DNA from: Endomicrobium sp.
GTDB lineage: Bacteria; Elusimicrobiota; Endomicrobiia; Endomicrobiales; Endomicrobiaceae
Length of the DNA: 23,145 nt
Direction: 5' to 3'
Assembly (NCBI GenBank): GCA_031278115.1
Contig: JAITKZ010000074.1
Coordinates: 1-23,145, forward strand
Shown here: piece after piece, positions 8,084 through 14,476 of the stretch
Position numbering within the stretch: position 1 is the stretch's first letter
Layout of the letters: each line of letters opens with the position of its first letter
Made by a program: the position numbers and the translations under genes
The notes under the pieces: generated by a model
Told to the model about the DNA's origin: nothing
What the model saw: the letters and a program-made list of their open reading frames with translations, nothing else
Database searches by the model: none

Positions 8084-9667
8084 TTAAATGTAAGCTTTGT
8101 AATCTATTTCTGGAAATATGTTATTTTTATTTTCCAAACTTTTTAAATAGGATTCGTCCAAAGAGTTATTGATTATTTGTGAATACAATTTTGTAAAATT
8201 TTCCAGATGATCTTTTGTTCTTTTTTTTGCATATTCAACCATTGTTCCCGTAGTCATAATGAAAGCCCAATCGGACGATTGGGCAAGAAGTAATTCCCTC
8301 GCAGATTGATTTAATGCTCTTTTTAAAATTCCTCCGACATCGGCAAATTTATTTGCCAACTCAGACATTCTATCAGAGACTTTATGTAAGTGCCTGTAAA
8401 TATAATCATTTGATTCGTTAAGCCAAACCTCGTAGTATCCTTTATCTCCCCAAGATGAAGCCGCAGGACTAACAATTTGATTTACAGGAAATTTATTGAG
8501 ATATTCCGAAGGAGTTATAGGCTTTATAATATTTTGATCGTACTGCATTTTCCTAAATAAAAAGTTTATAAAATCAGGTCCTTCAAACCACCAATGCCCG
8601 AAAAGTTCGGCATCGTACATAGAAACGACTATTGGAGGTCTATCCATAAGTTCCGGTAAATATTCAACTTGTTTAGTTCTATTGAATAAAAAATTGACCG
8701 CATGTTCAGCAGCTTTATCTCTTGCATGTTGTGGAAAGTAAGGCTGTTTGTCGCTCAAAGCAACTTTTCCTGTAATTTTATGATATTTTATTCCTATATT
8801 TCTCCTAATACCATCTAAATGTAAATAAGGCTTTATATATTCATAATCGCAATCATATCCTAAATCTCTGTAAAATTCTCTATAAGCGAAATCTCCGGGA
8901 TACCCAGTTTCTGCACTCCAAACTTGGCTAGCAGTTTCCATGTCTCTTGAAAAAGCCGCAACACCGCTTTCGCAGTAAATGGGAGCAAAAACGCCGTATT
9001 TAGGACGAGTCTTAGCGTATAAAATGCCTTGAGAGTCAAGAAAGAAATACTTTAAATTCTCTCCTTTCAATATTTTATCTATCCCCGGATAATAAGCGCA
9101 TTCGGCAAGCCATATTCCCTTAGGGCTTACTCCAAAGTGCCTTTCATAATCCTTACAAGCTACATTTATTTGAGCTTTCTGAGCTTTTTCGTTATTCATC
9201 AAAGGCAAAAAACCATGTGTAGCGCAGCATGTGATAATTTCAATCTTTCCTAAAAACTGCAACTTTTTAAAACTATTAAGAATATTTCCATTGTATTTAT
9301 TCCATAATCTTTTGCAGTCTTGAAAATGGTCATAATACATTTGAGCAACAGGTTTAAAATCAATACTATTTTGCGTTCTTGAAAGTTCTTTTTCTGAAAG
9401 TTCTATTTGTTTATTTAATCTTTCGTAATAACGGGACTGCAGGAGATTGTCTGAAAGCATGTTCGCTAAAGACGGAGTTATTGTCATAGTTATCCTAAAA
9501 TCTATCCCGTCTTCAACAAATTTTTCAAATACTGAAAGTAAAGGAAGATATGTTTCGGTAATTGCTTCATAAAGCCAATCTTCTTCCAAAAAATCGGGAT
9601 ATTCAGGGTGCCTTACATATGGTAGGTGAGCGTGTAATTGCAAACACCAGCAGCCTTTATAGTTCAT
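8084..9667 (-). CDS. GH57 1,4-alpha-glucan branching enzyme
   Basis: This 527-residue glycoside hydrolase family 57 protein has the N-terminal barrel start LQLHAHLPYVRHPEYPDFLEE typical of the GH57 branching-enzyme branch. The catalytic nucleophile is probably E189 in KGIWLAECAYYPG and the acid/base D352 in SMYDAELFGHWWFEGP, matching the arrangement known for the Thermococcus enzyme. A C-terminal helical region with QSSDWAFIMTTGTMVEYA completes the fold. It would introduce alpha-1,6 branches into glycogen-like glucans in the cytoplasm. A DUF4912 gene lies directly upstream, a pairing often seen for this type. An AGAGGT ribosome site precedes the ATG. Confidence 0.93.
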   Translation of the reverse strand: MNYKGCWCLQLHAHLPYVRHPEYPDFLEEDWLYEAITETYLPLLSVFEKFVEDGIDFRITMTITPSLANMLSDNLLQSRYYERLNKQIELSEKELSRTQNSIDFKPVAQMYYDHFQDCKRLWNKYNGNILNSFKKLQFLGKIEIITCCATHGFLPLMNNEKAQKAQINVACKDYERHFGVSPKGIWLAECAYYPGIDKILKGENLKYFFLDSQGILYAKTRPKYGVFAPIYCESGVAAFSRDMETASQVWSAETGYPGDFAYREFYRDLGYDCDYEYIKPYLHLDGIRRNIGIKYHKITGKVALSDKQPYFPQHARDKAAEHAVNFLFNRTKQVEYLPELMDRPPIVVSMYDAELFGHWWFEGPDFINFLFRKMQYDQNIIKPITPSEYLNKFPVNQIVSPAASSWGDKGYYEVWLNESNDYIYRHLHKVSDRMSELANKFADVGGILKRALNQSARELLLAQSSDWAFIMTTGTMVEYAKKRTKDHLENFTKLYSQIINNSLDESYLKSLENKNNIFPEIDYKAYI

Positions 9668-9739
9668 TGAACAACCTCTATAAAATTGATTTGCCTAATG
9701 CTACTGTAACTATACTTTGAGATCTTTAGAGAGACCAAA

Positions 9740-10282
9740 TTATTTTTTGGAAAGCAACCTAGAACTTGCAAAACTTTTGCTTGAAGACAACTCTGTAATT
9801 TTCCAAAGTTCTTTCATATTTTTTACGGCTGTGTTTGAAGAACCTATGTTTTTCTTGAGAAGTTTTTCAAAATCAAATTTAAGAGTTCCCCATAATTCGT
9901 CAGTAATATCTGAAGCTCCGTATGCTGGCATTTTAAGAAGATTAGATCTTGCGACAGATATAAATTTTCCATTCTTAAGAATAAAACCCGCCTCAACAAT
10001 ACATGAACGATTGTACTCTCCTACGTTTATATACCAACTTAAAGAATCGTAGTTTGCATGTATGTCAAAATATTTATTAGCATTACAACCATTAAAATCT
10101 ATGCCTGTAACGTCATAAACTCTAATTACAAAAGCAGAAGAATCAAAGTCGCCGCTGTATTGTCTTGACAATTCTCCAAATTTATCAAAAGAGAACTCCC
10201 AATAAGTAAAAATCCAAACGGCATCTTTTGGAAGAATAACTACTTTGGTGTCGCCGTATGTCTTGGGGTAATTCGAACTCAT
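9740..10282 (-). CDS. DUF4912 domain protein, probable N-terminal frameshift
   Basis: The 180-residue frame shows a DUF4912 domain: YPKTYGDTKVVILPKDAVWIFTYWE at the start, FVIRVYDVTG, SWYINVGEYNR, a VEAGFI-type strand and SVARSNLLKMPAYG near 125. Its function is unknown, but it commonly sits beside GH57 branching enzymes, as here (72 bp upstream). The ATG at 10280-10282 has no ribosome site. A better start, ATG at 10305-10307 with AAGGGA at 10316-10321, opens a different frame (MAESCDTSNEFELP...) that meets the DUF4912 frame at a CCCC run (10265-10268). Removing one C would join them as ...ELPKTYGDTKVV, which fits the family. So the gene is either frameshifted at its start, mis-sequenced, or initiates internally. 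Confidence 0.8.
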   Translation of the reverse strand: MSSNYPKTYGDTKVVILPKDAVWIFTYWEFSFDKFGELSRQYSGDFDSSAFVIRVYDVTGIDFNGCNANKYFDIHANYDSLSWYINVGEYNRSCIVEAGFILKNGKFISVARSNLLKMPAYGASDITDELWGTLKFDFEKLLKKNIGSSNTAVKNMKELWKITELSSSKSFASSRLLSKK

Positions 10283-10314
10283 TGGACGTATCGCAAGATT
10301 CCGCCATATTCAAA

Positions 10315-10321
10315 TTCCCTT
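10315..10321 (-). promoter_or_regulatory. Ribosome binding site pointing to an out-of-frame start
   Basis: AAGGGAA lies 9 nt before the ATG at 10305-10307 on the minus strand. This is the only good ribosome site upstream of the DUF4912 gene, yet it serves a frame that differs from the main domain. It is the key evidence for a frameshift at 10265-10268. Confidence 0.6.
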
Positions 10322-10348
10322 GAAATATATTTAGTTATTAGTTATAGG

Positions 10349-10377
10349 ATTTTACAAATTTATTATTTTTCGGTCAA
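10349..10377 (-). promoter_or_regulatory. Sigma70-type promoter of the DUF4912-GH57-rsmI-arg operon
   Basis: On the minus strand, TTGACC (10372-10377) and TAAAAT (10349-10354) are each one mismatch from consensus and are separated by exactly 17 nt. Transcription would start about 42-45 nt before the AAGGGA/ATG pair at 10307. All genes down to argJ have short gaps or overlaps (72 bp at most), so this probably drives the whole operon. Confidence 0.65.
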
Positions 10378-10461
10378 TAAAATGTATTGGTTATATACAT
10401 ATGTTTTAACCTATACATAAAAAATAATTTCAGACTATAAATATCCTAAATATGAACTTTT

Positions 10462-10538
10462 TTTATTTTAAAAACGATTTTAGAGTATATGCAATATACT
10501 TAGAAGCTTTTGAAAGAGCTGTTTCATTTACGTTAAAA
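10462..10538 (-). repeat. Diverged 77-bp copy of the 3' end of the M20 amidohydrolase gene
   Basis: This segment aligns without gaps to 12473-12549 with 5 mismatches in 77. It would encode the last 24 residues of the downstream M20 protein and keeps the TAA, reading FNVNETALSKASKYIAYTL and on. Three of the five changes alter an amino acid, so it is drifting. Similarity stops sharply at 10538. The copies lie 2011 bp apart in the same orientation and bracket the gene-poor island. Confidence 0.9.
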
Positions 10539-10833
10539 CCTGAGTATATCGTTTAGGTTCGCCCGAGAAAAAACATATTATGCAAAACGCTATAAAAACA
10601 TAACAGCGAGTATATAGTTCTTTTGTCTGTAAATTCATAACACTAAAAAAGCCCTAATCTTAACAATCCACTTCAACTTTGTTTCCTTACTATCTCTTTT
10701 GCCAAAATCTTTCTCAGAAGACAAGTTTAAATTTTCTTATTCAAAAAAACGTCATTTTTAGGCTATTTTTATAAGAAAAACCAAAAATGTCCCCCTTTTT
10801 TGAGTTTTTTCACCCTCAAAATCCTTCCTTTTT
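10539..10833. other. Non-coding AT-rich stretch between the M20 remnant and the purine-rich element
   Basis: I found no gene, RNA fold or mobile-element end here except the A/T-rich hairpin at 10743-10789. The last 40 bases on the plus strand are strongly pyrimidine-rich. A minus-strand frame without a start codon runs from about 10977 to 10758 but is low-complexity Ser/Thr/Pro and is unlikely to be a gene. Confidence 0.5.
10743..10789 (-). terminator. Possible AT-rich intrinsic terminator
   Basis: A 7-bp stem CATTTTT/AAAAATG (10753-10759 with 10783-10789) continues inward with GG/CC and TTTTT/AAAAA. On the minus strand it is followed by ACG and a run of seven T (10743-10749). The stem is weak because nearly all pairs are A-T. 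It could stop transcripts coming from the small-protein locus. Confidence 0.4.
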
Positions 10834-10990
10834 ACTCTATCCGATAAACTCAGGATAGCGACAAAGGGAGAGGTAGGAGAAGTGAGGTTGGAAGGAACGA
10901 GGGATAAGGTATTGGGAGTAAGGGAAGGGAAGGATAAGGTAGGAGTAAATGTGGAAGGAAGATATAGGACATGAGTTTATCGGATAGAGT
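10834..10990. repeat. 157-bp element: perfect 19-bp inverted ends around a purine-rich core
   Basis: The arms 10834-10852 (ACTCTATCCGATAAACTCA) and 10972-10990 are exact reverse complements, 19 of 19, separated by 119 bp. The core is almost free of C on the plus strand and holds three imperfect purine-rich copies of a roughly 31-33 bp unit (about 10864-10896, 10898-10929, 10929-10961). Each follows the pattern GGxxAAGGTA, GGAGxA, GGAAGG. No target-site duplication is visible outside the arms. It resembles a MITE-like or structured-RNA element, but I cannot assign a family. Confidence 0.75.
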
Positions 10991-11016
10991 CAGGTATCAA
11001 GAGAATAAGGGAACCA

Positions 11017-11059
11017 AAATAGAATCCTACAGAGATTAGTCTTAATCTCTGTAGGATTC
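11017..11059 (-). terminator. Perfect 17-bp hairpin, probable terminator of the small secreted-protein gene
   Basis: The arms 11022-11038 and 11043-11059 are exact complements with a 4-nt loop. On the minus strand the stem (GAATCCTACAGAGATTA arm) is followed by TATTTT. It lies 32 bp after the stop of the frame ending at 11092. The stem is unusually long and perfect for a terminator, so it may have another origin, such as an inverted-repeat element. Confidence 0.6.
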
Positions 11060-11158
11060 AAACACGCTATATCATCAGTACTATTATTCTCCTATAAATA
11101 GCTTTGTAACACTGATTTAGCTTTTTTAGATAACATATGGTCACAAGCATAATCTATA

Positions 11159-11194
11159 CCATAAGCTACCCCAGTAACACAACCTACAACTACT
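11159..11194. repeat. 36-bp exact direct repeat, copy 1
   Basis: Identical over 36 bases to 11225-11260, giving a tandem period of 66 bp (22 codons). It encodes VVVGCVTGVAYG on the minus strand. Exact identity inside a decaying gene suggests a recent duplication or ongoing conversion. Confidence 0.9.
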
Positions 11195-11224
11195 TTAAAG
11201 CGGTAATTGTCCGCACAGTGAAAG

Positions 11225-11260
11225 CCATAAGCTACCCCAGTAACACAACCTACAACTACT
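11225..11260. repeat. 36-bp exact direct repeat, copy 2
   Basis: Second copy of the 36-base unit at 11159-11194. Beyond the identical core the next few bases still resemble each other (AAA and GG positions kept), which points to a slightly longer original unit. Confidence 0.9.
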
Positions 11261-11569
11261 CCAAACTGGAGTGTATGTAAAATCGTTGGACCCAATCAAT
11301 ACTAGGACACCATTACCAAGGTGTCTTAATCCATTAATAAGCATCACTCCAGCACCAGCACCAGCTTGCATGTTTGCAATAAATCTGTAAGCAGCAAAAC
11401 CACCCAAACCAAAAGCTCCAGTTTTATAGAACTGCTTCTCGGTAAGTTGGAATTTTATTATTTTCTCTTCTTCTTGGGATTGAGAAGGAAGAGCAGAATA
11501 TCCATTAGAAGAAGCAGACAATAACAAACCAAAACAGAAAACTGCAGTAATAAATTTTTTCATAATTTT

Positions 11570-11581
11570 TCACCTCCTTTT
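11570..11581 (-). promoter_or_regulatory. Perfect Shine-Dalgarno of the small secreted-protein gene
   Basis: AAAAGGAGGTGA on the minus strand is fully complementary to the 16S anti-Shine-Dalgarno region and ends six bases before the ATG at 11563. It is much stronger than the sites of the neighbouring housekeeping genes. A near copy (AAAAGGAGGTG) occurs at 12328-12338. Confidence 0.75.
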
Positions 11582-11593
11582 TTGTTTATAATC

Positions 11594-11621
11594 TTAAAAA
11601 CCTAAAGTCTAGTGTAGGTTT
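11594..11621 (-). terminator. Weak terminator-like hairpin after the lipoprotein pseudogene
   Basis: The arms AAACCTA (11598-11604) and TAGGTTT (11615-11621) form a 7-bp stem that contains the stop codon of the lipoprotein frame in its loop. On the minus strand it is followed by TT and an A/T tract. It is short and weak, so it is only a possibility. Confidence 0.3.
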
Positions 11622-12206
11622 CTGAGTTGTGAGATAGTATCATTTAAGACTCCTAAAAGTTTATCAATAGTATTGTTTAAATAATTGACATCCTTAAGAT
11701 CATAAATTATTACGCTGTCAGTAGTACAGAAAGTGTTTAATGCGTTGCCAGCGGTAGATAGGGCAGTAATACATTCATCCATCTTTGAAATTAGACTAGA
11801 AATTGTAGAGGGAGAGACAGGAACTCCTTGAAAATTAAAGTTAGCGCCATCATTAGTATTACTACATAATATCTTGATAGCTTCATTGATAAGAGAAGGC
11901 AAAACATCAAAACTTTGTCTAAAATCATGTGCAAATCGTGATTACGAAGCTAGAGCAGGATAATATCGTGAAACAAAGGTACTAGCGTCACTCGTAAGAA
12001 AAATAATCCTGTCACGCAAATCTCTGAAAACAGCAGGAACCTCATGCACCTGCCCTACCCCTATAGGTGTAGATGACGGACTAGGAAGAGAAGTTCTATC
12101 AAGAACTTTATCTCTGACTTTAGCTATCTCATCTCTTAGAACAGGATGTTAAAAAGATGACAGTAATAAAAACAGTAGAGAATAGCAAAAAGTTTCTCTT
12201 GCTCAT
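11609..12206 (-). pseudogene. Broken lipoprotein gene (one frameshift, one in-frame stop)
   Basis: An ATG at 12204-12206 with AAGGAG six bases upstream starts MSKRNFLLFSTVFITVIF-LTSC, a clear lipoprotein signal with lipobox LTSC. The frame stops three codons after the Cys. A neighbouring frame entered at about 12142 continues as VLRDEIAKVRDKVLDRTS and on through VFRDLRDRIIFL to a TAA at 11942-11944. The same frame goes on past this stop as SRFAHDFRQSFDVLPSLINE and on through SPSTISSLISKMDECITAL to ISQLRNLH and TAG at 11609. Without the two lesions it would be a lipoprotein of about 198 residues with a mainly helical mature part. I recognise no family. Only the last part (11609-11941) remains a sizeable open frame, and it lacks a credible start. 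Confidence 0.75.
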
Positions 12207-12246
12207 TTTTTACTCCTTATAAATTTACTTATGTCCATTAATAAGT

Positions 12247-12252
12247 ATTATA
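12247..12252 (-). promoter_or_regulatory. Possible -10 box for the lipoprotein pseudogene
   Basis: A consensus TATAAT on the minus strand lies 40 nt before the ATG at 12206, at a sensible distance for a short leader with the AAGGAG site. No good -35 box is found 16-18 nt upstream, so this is weak. Confidence 0.3.
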
Positions 12253-12319
12253 GAATTATTTTTCTTTTTTGTTCCCTATCTGTAAACTTTTTGTGAATTC
12301 TAGGATGTAGCGAACACAT
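12248..12319 (-). CDS. Possible 23-residue peptide with a perfect ribosome site
   Basis: A short frame with ATG at 12317-12319 follows AAAAGGAGGTG (12328-12338) at a spacing of 8 bases. It would encode a basic peptide, MCSLHPRIHKKFTD plus nine more residues. The ribosome site is as strong as that of the small secreted-protein gene and differs from its surroundings, which is the only reason to list it. It may equally be the left-over start of a deleted gene. It has no signal peptide or recognisable motif. Confidence 0.2.
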   Translation of the reverse strand: MCSLHPRIHKKFTDREQKRKIIL

Positions 12320-12360
12320 GCAATAAACACCTCCTTTTTCTAATATTTACCTTAAAATCT

Positions 12361-12473
12361 GACTCCTGACATTTATCAGGTAGATATTATTTGCGGTAAC
12401 TATAGATCTTATCACAGATATTACCTGAGTTTAATAGTATAACAATTTGCAAGCTGTTAAGTGTTAATTTTGT
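12361..12473. other. Non-coding stretch after the M20 gene with small inverted repeats
   Basis: CAGGTA (12377-12382) pairs with TACCTG (12422-12427), and with one bulge the stem extends to about ten pairs. CCTGA/TCAGG (12365-12369 with 12376-12380) forms a smaller hairpin beside it. Together they could fold as a leader upstream of the perfect ribosome site at 12328. I could not match it to a known riboswitch class. Confidence 0.3.
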
Positions 12474-12549
12474 TTATTTTAAAAACAATTTTAAAGTATA
12501 TGCAATATACTTAGAAGCTTTTGGAAGAGCTGTTTCATCTACATTAAAA
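12473..12549 (-). repeat. 77-bp direct repeat, parental copy (3' end of M20 gene)
   Basis: This is the intact 3' end of the M20 amidohydrolase gene, 72 of 77 bases identical to 10462-10538 in the same orientation. It marks the upstream boundary of the decaying island. Confidence 0.9.
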
Positions 12550-13618
12550 TTGCTGTGGTGCCAAGGATATGACGTATCTTTGTCTTTTGACGTACCTATA
12601 TAAACAAAACTCCCGGGGACATCATTTAAATACTCCGAAAAATCTTCCCCTCCCATAGACGGTTTTTGCGATATTTCAACGTTTCGTTTGCCGTAAAATT
12701 CTTTAGCCGTTTTTATGCAAGCTTCAGTAATTTCAGGTGTGTTTATTAAAGCGTTCCCCATAGAAATATAATCAACTTTACATCTGACGCCATAAGCAAT
12801 TTCCAAAGCTTTAATTTTCTTTAGGACACTTGCTTTTATCAATTTTCTTATCTCTTTATTAAAACTTCTAACTGTACCGAGCAAAGTTACATTTTTACAG
12901 ATAACATTATACGCATCACCGCCTTCTATCTTCCCAAATGTTATAACAGCGTCTTCTGTAGGGTCAATTTCTCTTGATATAATACTTTGCGCCATATTTA
13001 CAAAAACTGATGCTGCAACCAATGTATCTTTGCCCTTATGCGGATAAGCACCATGCGCTATAGCTCCTTTAATTTCTATCTTTATTTGATCAACCGCAGA
13101 CATCATAACGCCATACTTTAAACCTATTTTGCCTGATTTTATCCAAGGACTTACATGCGTTCCCAAAATAAAATCAACATCTGGATTTTTTAGAACCCCG
13201 GCTTTTATCATAGCTTTAGCACCATTGGAATTCTCTTCATTTGGTTGAAAAATAAATTTCACATTTCCTTTCAATTCATTTTTTTCATGCTTAAAAGCTC
13301 TGCCGCTCCAAGCATTATCGCCGCATGTGCATCATGTCCACAAGCATGCATAACTCCTGGATTTACTGATTTATAATCAATATCATTATATTCACAAACC
13401 CCTAAAGCATCTATATCAGCTCTCAAAGCTATTGTTTTCCCAAAAAATTTTCCTCTTATAATACCAACAACCCCAGTGCCGCCAACACGTTTATAGGGAA
13501 TTTTCAATTCATTAAGTTTAGACTCAATGAATTTTGCAGTTTTAAATTCTTTTCCGCCTAGCTCTGGGTTTTTATGTATATGCCTTCTGTTTTCTATAAC
13601 TTTTCTTTCAAAGTCCAT
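12474..13618 (-). pseudogene. M20-family metallo-amidohydrolase, single-base frameshift
   Basis: The two frames together form a full M20D-type N-acyl-amino-acid amidohydrolase. Frame 1 starts at ATG 13616-13618, with GGAG five bases upstream (preferred over the in-frame ATG at 13639). It holds ENRRHIHKNPELGGKEF, ALRADIDAL and the metal-binding HACGHDAHAAIMLGAAELL, then ends in a TGA at 13271-13273. Frame 2 takes over as NELKGNVKFIFQPNEENSNG, with the dimerisation domain and the GGEDFSEYL and PWHHSNFNVDE ends intact. One missing base, in TTAAAA (13291-13296) or in the A7 run (plus-strand T7, about 13279-13285), explains the break, since restoring it reads straight through. Transcript slippage on the A7 run could still make some full protein. 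It overlaps or abuts nnrD upstream. Confidence 0.85.
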
Positions 13619-13635
13619 TTTGTCTCCATATATAA

Positions 13636-14472
13636 TCAATGTGAAATTTGCTTTATAACTCTATGAATATTTTCAGCTATATCACTTGCAACAATACTTA
13701 TTTGGCATTTTTCTTTTTCAGCCAACTCTCCTGCTAATCCATGAACAAATACTGCAAACTTTACAGCCTCAAAAATATCATCGCCAATATTTATAAATGC
13801 AGCTATCATCCCGCTTAAAACATCGCCGCTTCCAGCTGTAGCCATGGCAGGAGTACCTGTATTATTTGTATAAATTTTTCTATCTGAAATAACAAGAGTA
13901 TCCTTACCTTTAAGAACGCATATAAGAGAATTTTTGTCAGCAAAACCCACTGCTATTTTTGTTCTGTTACTTTTTATAGAATCTATAGAAATATTCAAAA
14001 GTTTTGAAAATTCCCCCAAGTGGGGTGTTAATATAAGTTTAGATTTTGCGTCATTAAGCTTACCTGAGATACCATTAAAAACAGCAATTCCTGAGGCGTC
14101 TAAAACTATAGGAATATTAACTGAAGAAATAATCTTATGAACAAATTTGTAATCTGATTTAAGTCCAGGTCCTATAACTACAGAAGTAATTTTTCTTAAT
14201 TTGACATATTTAAGAATATCTACCGCTGTTTTATATATGTAAAATAGTGTCTCTGGTCTAGACAACGAGCAAGCTTGAATTAAAAAATCTTCTTTAACAG
14301 CATATGTTACAAGACCTGCTCCAGAATAAAATGCTCCTAAACAGCATAAAGTACCAGCGCCGGGCATAGTCTTAGAACCTGCAATGACTAAAACATGTCC
14401 AAAATCATATTTGTGACTGTCAGGTTTTCTTTTTAATTTGCAGATGAAGTTTTTAATTTCTTGTTTCTTCAT
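13636..14472 (-). CDS. nnrD: ADP-dependent NAD(P)H-hydrate dehydratase
   Basis: This is a ribokinase-like protein of the YjeF C-terminal (CARKD) family that repairs hydrated NAD(P)H using ADP or ATP. Signatures are KYDFGHVLVIAGS, GAGLVTYAV, VVIGPGL, LTPHLGEFSKLL (N6-type phosphate site) and the anion hole/catalytic segment NTGTPAMATAGSGDVLSGMIAAF with the Asp of GSGD as base. The N-terminal epimerase domain (NnrE) of fused proteins is absent. I chose ATG 14472, four bases after the acpS stop, giving 278 residues; a TTG at 14493 would add seven residues and overlap acpS. It is probably translationally coupled to acpS. Confidence 0.93.
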   Translation of the reverse strand: MKKQEIKNFICKLKRKPDSHKYDFGHVLVIAGSKTMPGAGTLCCLGAFYSGAGLVTYAVKEDFLIQACSLSRPETLFYIYKTAVDILKYVKLRKITSVVIGPGLKSDYKFVHKIISSVNIPIVLDASGIAVFNGISGKLNDAKSKLILTPHLGEFSKLLNISIDSIKSNRTKIAVGFADKNSLICVLKGKDTLVISDRKIYTNNTGTPAMATAGSGDVLSGMIAAFINIGDDIFEAVKFAVFVHGLAGELAEKEKCQISIVASDIAENIHRVIKQISH

Positions 14473-14476
14473 AACA

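Larger units (their letters stand above)
11092..11563 (-). pseudogene. Small exported Gly-rich membrane-like protein, frame broken, internal duplication
   Basis: The first frame starts at ATG 11561-11563 with a Sec-type signal peptide (MKKFITAVFCFGLLLSAS, cleavage likely near SNGYSA), then an LTEKQFYKTGAFGLGGF segment and a hydrophobic Gly/Ala stretch. At about 11288-11290 (a GGG run) the sensible reading moves to another frame, which continues as GPTILHTLQFGVVVGCVTGV and on to a stop at 11092. That second part holds two copies of VVVGCVTGVAYG, 22 residues apart. Frame 1 alone runs out as a non-repeat tail ending at 11195. One extra base in GGG would explain the break. The ribosome site is a perfect AAGGAGGTGA, six bases from the ATG. 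I do not recognise the family; the Gly-x-x-x-Gly pattern suggests membrane or self-associating helices. Confidence 0.6.

Noticed and set aside
10898..10930. G-quadruplex with four GGG tracts
   Set aside because: Four tracts exist, but the first loop is about 10 bases long and the composition bias alone would produce such tracts.
10864..10961. CRISPR-like array
   Set aside because: The three purine-rich units are imperfect, adjacent and without distinct spacers, and no cas gene is nearby.
10758..10977. Minus-strand open frame rich in Ser, Thr and Pro through the purine-rich element
   Set aside because: It has no start codon, its composition follows from the purine/pyrimidine bias, and one inverted arm is part of the frame.
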